Below are positions 58,467 through 64,000 of a DNA stretch of 64,000 nucleotides, in pieces (the stretch's first letter is position 1; every line of letters starts with the position of its first letter). Below the pieces are notes generated by a model, which did no database searches, had not been told where the DNA came from, and worked only from the letters and a program-made list of their open reading frames with translations. The DNA comes from Himantopus leucocephalus (Eukaryota; Chordata; Aves; Charadriiformes; Recurvirostridae), in contig RSEF01000006.1 in NCBI GenBank assembly GCA_003993805.1, positions 31,414,453-31,478,452 on the forward strand, read 5' to 3'. Position numbers and translations under genes: made by a program.

Positions 58467-61400
58467 GTGTTCCAGGAGGGCTTGAGTCGAGAGAAGAGGG
58501 TGGGAGAAAAAAGCTTCAGTTAATCACCATCGGGTTGCACCAATCCCACTACCATAGTGTCTCCAAATCCTCACTAGGTCCCCTTCATCAGCGTGGTGTT
58601 TGTTTGACCTGCTGAACAGACAAGAGCTGTCCCAAAGTGTGTAGTCAATCCCTGCCTGTCCATACCAGAGAGACCAAACAGCCCATGCTCTGTCTTAGCC
58701 ACTGGCAGGCTGGATAGTTTAAAGGCACCAGATGTTGTACAGACCTGGATAACAGACTAAACTACAGATATCTCACACTGAAAGGGAAGGGGAAAGTGTC
58801 TGACCGTATACAAAAAAATCACTACCGGCTCCTTGGAGCACAAATATTTCACACAAATATGTAGGGCCATTTCCTTTTCAAAATGAGAAAAATTGGGAAA
58901 GGCTGAGCGTTTTGTAAAAGATCCCTTATTGTATAGTCTGCATTTCCCACAAACTGACAGCAAGTAATTTATAAGTCTATTCCGGGAATAAGAGTTTCTT
59001 AGTCCCCTATAGATAGCTGTTATTACTAAATACCAAGGGTATAATAGAAAGGAGCATGACATCTCCTCTCTACTAGAGTGTGGCTATTTAATTCCACACT
59101 ATCATTATTTAGTTTATTATTGTTACGGTTTAAGCTCTGTCTCATATTTTACTTATTTAATTAAGTTATATGCATAAGAAAAGGAAAACATACCCCCTGG
59201 AGTCTTGGCTGTTTTCCCATCTAGCAAAAATTATCACTGAAAAAAAAAAATGATGGGGTTACTTGCCCAAAGTAATTTCCTAGTTAGTTTAGTTTGTTTA
59301 ATATATCTTTCCCACAGTAAGAATGGTGTCAACTTAAAATATACATCCATGCACCAAACAGGAAGAGAAGCCCATAAAAAAAACTTTGTGATTTTGAGGT
59401 GCTGTCAGCTTGTCCTTTTTAAAAAAATCTAATTCAAATAAAAAAACATTCCATATGACAGGTTATGAAGATACTTCTTCTTCTTGGCAGTTGCTTATGA
59501 TTGCTTTTCTCTGTGACTAGGTCTGTGATCTCTGGATATTGTCTAGGCAAACCTGCCAGATCAGGACCCTCAGAAACACATGAAGGATTTGACTGTTTTC
59601 TGAATTTGAAATTAACTTGGCTCTGTTGTGAGATACAGTGGTTCCTCTGGCCATGTACAGTCTTGAACTTCAGATGACTCTTAATCTCTCTCCTGGAAAG
59701 TAGGCGCTTGAGTATCAGATTTGTACGTGGTTAGGAGAAGGTTTTTTGGATCATGCTTTTGAATCCCAAATTTTGTTCCGGTTCCATTTTACGTGCCTTT
59801 TGGATGTCTCCCAACATGACTTGATCTATAGCACAGGAGCCTGTACCCCAAACCACATTCTGGACTTTTCAGCCATGAAAATGATTGGAGAAAGTTAAGT
59901 TTTGTTGAGAAAACAGGAAAAGTATATGAAGTACCAGACAATCGTGAAAATTTTACCAAACGACTGAACTGAATGAGAATATTCCTAGCACAATGTCTCA
60001 TAGAAAGTGAGAGATTTTTTTCAGTGGGTACTCAGAAACACTTGCCTAGTAACAACCTTCCTGAAAGTTATGTTCTTCCACCATTACAGACACTATAGCT
60101 AACGTATATTTCCTATGAAGAATAGATGTTTGTAGTCCTAGTATGCATCCATAAAGGTCATGTGAATGCGATCAAATTAAGAAACGGATAATACAAAACT
60201 GCATTATTAACAAAGTGGGTTTGTATATAAATGTCATTTATACACAGATAATATACATTGTGTATTTGCAAAAGAGTTCTTTGTAGACTTGCAAAAATGA
60301 TAAATGACAGAACTCTTTAAAATTCCTTACATAATAATAGGTAATTTTATTGATGAGCATGAAATTGTCTTCGCTGTCTTCACTGTCTGCTATGGTCATC
60401 TTCACAAGGCATTAGAGGCCGTAATTCTCATCACTTAGTGTCTTCAAACTGCTTAGATCCATTTCTAGGGATGTTCATGGGCATTGCATCTTCTACAGTG
60501 GAAAGACTTCGAATAACAGATCCTTTATGATAAAAGGACTCTGTCCACTATTAGATGTCCATGTACAGTAACAGGGCATTAAAGAATCAACAAATGGAAG
60601 TAGCACAAAGACTGCTGGGTGCTGAAGGGTGAAGCTATTACTTTAATAGGATAGCGTTTACACAGTCTTTTCTGTTTAAGTCTCTCTGTCTGGCAGCTGT
60701 CATTTTATTTTTGTTGCTTAAGGTCACCTTAAGCAATGACTATAATTTTGGTTAAAATATCAAACAAATCCAATTGATCTACCTGAGTTGCAGTTATTTT
60801 ATTGTCTTCAGCTTTCTGAATAATCTGATTCTGTGTAACAATGAAAATGTGTAGAATGTAATCAAATGAAGAAATCTATCCAAACGTTATCTCCGAGTAA
60901 TACATATTTAAATTGAAAAAAGCGTTTCCAGTTACCTGCCTAACCATGAATCTGAGGTCATTCTTTGTTCCCTTACTTTTAACAAAGGGGATAGTAAGAA
61001 CCCAATGCATTTCTCATTAAAATGAACAATAGAGGAGAAAAAAAGGTTTTAAATATGCACGCCAGCGTGTAAAACTAACTTTTTCAATGTTAGGGGTTTT
61101 TTTTCTACTTTGAGAGATAGCATAGCTTTGCATCCGTTCAAATGTAGCTGTATACAATCAGAGGAAAACGTTTAAACATCCCAGCATGGGTATTTCCATT
61201 TAAATCTGATTACAGTGAAATAAAACTGTAGCTATTAAAGGTTTAGAAGAACTACAAATACAAGCAGTAAAAGAAGACAGTTAGTAAATGAGGTAGTAAA
61301 ACATTTCAGCAGGGCAAACAGTTTATAGCGCTCAGCCTTCCTGTAGCAGACTGTGCTATTCACTACAGACCCGCGCACTGTTCCCTGAACTGCACTTAAA

Positions 61401-64000
61401 CCTGCAATTAACCTTTCACGCCTAATGAAGCTGTTTTGCTGCAAAATTAAAATATATAGTACTGCCTGTTTTTACAGAGACTGGGAGGAGAGCATCTCAA
61501 AATGAATGACTTTTTCAGATGCTTTTGTTCAAATGCAGAATTAAAGTGCTGTTTGTGTATAAATAGGGAATGCGCTTTTCAAGGCAATCTCATTTGATGT
61601 GCTGTATTTTATTCTTGTACTTATTAATTGTTTTGCATAATTGTTAAAAAAAAATGACAAAAAATTCACACACCAGTAATTTTATGATTAGACACTTACT
61701 TCCTGAGAATAAACTATTACCATTTAACTTCCATTAGGAAAGACAATAGTTTTGCTAAAGATAACCGAGTTCATATTGCTTTCTCTGGTATTTTTCTCAT
61801 TGTGGATGCAATTATCTCTTACAAAAATATACTTTCCACTTATGTATTTGACTGGGTTCACTTCTTAATGATCTTTCCATACATATCCTTAAAACAAGCT
61901 AGAGATTGTTTTAGCTGCGTAGAACTAGGTCAGGTTATTTCTATAACATTTAGTAGAAAAACAAACTAAACTTAAAAATAGGTCCAGGTCTGCAGCTAGG
62001 CTTGAATTTCCAGAAATTAGAATATTAAAGCTGACCCATTGATTCTCCGTGTGGGACGCTTACTGATTCCACTGTTCCTTTCTGCCACCTTACTCAAGAG
62101 TCAGAAGCAACCAGAGACCATGTTCTGCTTTGGCAGCCACCAGTTTGGATGGTAGGGAGGATATTTAACTGGCAGCAATCAGGGAAGTTGGGTAAATAAA
62201 ATAACTTATAAACTGAAGTAATTGATATAGAACGCTATATGACTTACAGTTCCAACTTTAACACCTATAAATGTATTCGCATTTGTTGTTTAGATCCAAA
62301 ACCTGTAAAATAAAGGGAATGTTTTGTTGGAGGAGGGTTAATGAATATTTAAGCCACCGCATTTTTATCAAATCTTCTGTTATATTTTGATGTAAATTCT
62401 GCTTGCTTGCAGTGTCTGTGCATCAGCTTGACTTGGTAAATGAAATTCCTTTAGACTGCCAGTCTGAAATAATGAATTGTTCCCCCAGTTAATTGTATTG
62501 CTTTGATAACAAGGAACTATGCTGGGCGTAGAGAATATAATAAATGAATTTCATCAGATGATTTGTGTGACATTTTGAAAAATGGTCTTCTAGAGTGACC
62601 CGATTTAATGGAACTCTAACAGCATGCCAGTATATCCCAGTATGTAGCATTAAATTTGAAGGAAATAGTTCTTCCCTTTTGTTAATTGTTATGTAAAGTG
62701 AGGTTAGCATCATACATCCAAGTATATTTCAAAATATCTTATAAAAAATGGAAAACCTGTTTTCCTATATGATATTCATTCCATTTAGCATACTCCCTAA
62801 GCCTTGCTGCTGAAGACAAGATCACATGTAAGCGACTATCAAAATGTTATTTAGGTTTTATCCTTGAATTTGCTAACACCGGATACTGCTCGTACTTTAA
62901 AGGTGTCTCAAAGATTTTAAAAATTCTATTTATCAAAGTCCAATTTAAGGCATCACTAGCTCATGCTAGGAAATATATGTGTATGTGAGAAAAACAACTT
63001 AATTAATCTTGGCTCTTGCATATCCTGAAATGCAGCAATGATAATTGTACTTAGCATTTTACAGTATAATGCCTTGTCTTTTCAGAAAGCTGTATGCACA
63101 TTGATTGATGCTTGCAACATTTTTGTGAATTAAGAAAGGTAGTGCTACAGTGTGCAATAGCATAGATTTTTTCAGGATACTGGAAACCTGAACCAAATCT
63201 GACGGTATATCATATACTAAAAAAAAAGCCTGTAGAAACACTTGTACGTGAAAAATATTTTTTGCACAGTTTCTTTGTAGATAAGTGTTATAATGAGGGA
63301 ATGCATGAAAAATATTGTCAAAACTGGATTCAGTAATAAATAAACTGATATTGACCTGAGTTAAAAAAGAGGTCTGCTTATTAAATGTGGTGAAAAGTAT
63401 TTTCAAAGGTTTACGTGTGCCGTAGTACTGTTATTGGTTAGAGACTGAGATGTATTGGGCAACATGGAGAACCAGCACCATCTTTGCCAACATTATGGGT
63501 ATATATAGATGTGTTTTTGCAGAGGTAATTGTCATGGTTTTATGGCAGCCATAGTGGAGTAGCACATACGAATGATGTGGATACTCCTAATCCATTTCAT
63601 TGCAATATTGCCTGTGTGAATTTAAAAATTCAGAAGTACCATGTATTAAAAGTGCTGTCAATGACAGCATTTCAGCAAAACTCAGCAATTCCTAGCAAGT
63701 ACGCAGTAACAAGTAAATGGAAGAGTAAATTCTTGAACTACCAATTTTCTAAGAATGCTTGACCATGCCCTCTGTCATACCCTATTAAGATTATAAAAGG
63801 TCATGAAATATCAACAGCTTAACCAGAATTTGAAAAATAAGAGTTTTGGTGAATTGACAACATTTAGAATTTATCCAGGCCAACACCATCATGGCTCACT
63901 GTCTGTTCCCAAATCTGTGCATTCTGGAAAGACATTTTCATCTCTCTCTGTTCATGGTAAATACTAACCTCTGAATATTTCCAAATTAGGAAGGCATATA
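58467..64000. other. Intronic sequence to the end of the window, nothing recognised
   Basis: AT-rich DNA without a recognisable exon, RNA gene or transposon. I searched here for a segment encoding the expected end of the attractin-like tail, with an acceptor supplying the second and third bases of the split codon, and found none. The frames at 58757-59062 and 63059-63406 (minus) have no domain. Confidence 0.45.

Noticed and set aside
11478..64000. Terminal ATRNL1 exon
   Set aside because: Candidate fragments such as the one near 44105 (short I-D-I-S reading) lack the surrounding expected residues and an acceptor in the right phase, so none is called.
1..64000. CRISPR arrays, tRNA or rRNA genes, endogenous viral genes
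   Set aside because: No regularly spaced repeats, no cloverleaf-like or rRNA-like sequence, and no retroviral LTR or gag-pol-env-like frames noticed. The only retroelement coding remnants are CR1.

Overview
The window looks like AT-rich, gene-poor nuclear DNA from a bird. CR1 retrotransposon fragments of several ages occur throughout. The younger ones end in the ATTCTATG-type 3' tail and carry ORF2 protein signatures typical of avian CR1. There are no operons, compact genes, CRISPR arrays or recognisable RNA genes. Nearly all open reading frames are short, lack recognisable domains and look like chance.

I can support one protein-coding segment. It is a 115-bp internal exon on the + strand at 11363-11477, with canonical AG and GT splice sites and an open frame of 38 codons. 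Its translation matches the cytoplasmic tail of the attractin family and fits attractin-like 1 (ATRNL1) better than its paralogue ATRN. ATRNL1 is known for very large introns. On that reading, 1-11362 is intron upstream of this exon and 11478-64000 is at least 52.5 kb of the next intron. I looked for the expected preceding exon (juxtamembrane segment) and terminal exon by eye and found neither.

Layout: 1-11.3 kb is intron with one near-palindromic old repeat relic and small tandem duplications. The exon lies at 11.4 kb. A CR1 3' fragment is at 13.3 kb, and a CR1 that lost its reverse-transcriptase domain is at 18.3-19.2 kb. Two very old CR1 relics are at 21.3-22.2 kb and 28.5-28.95 kb. A CR1 broken by an assembly gap is at 37.8-38.0 kb. 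An old interspersed repeat is at 38.9-39.4 kb, with a probable inverted relative at 47.7 kb. Two convergent CR1 pieces face each other across a second gap at 52.1-52.4 kb. Two well-preserved CR1 3' ends lie at 53.5-53.9 kb (minus) and 58.1-58.5 kb (plus).

Between these are microsatellites, small tandem repeats, hairpin-forming inverted repeats, and a compact cluster of AP-1/Maf-like motifs at 57.0 kb. I see no undescribed multi-gene system. The items most worth checking are the ATRNL1 exon and its giant intron, the AP-1/Maf module cluster, the CR1 with its RT domain deleted, and the old repeat relics. Repeat identities rest on remembered family sequence, not on a database search.
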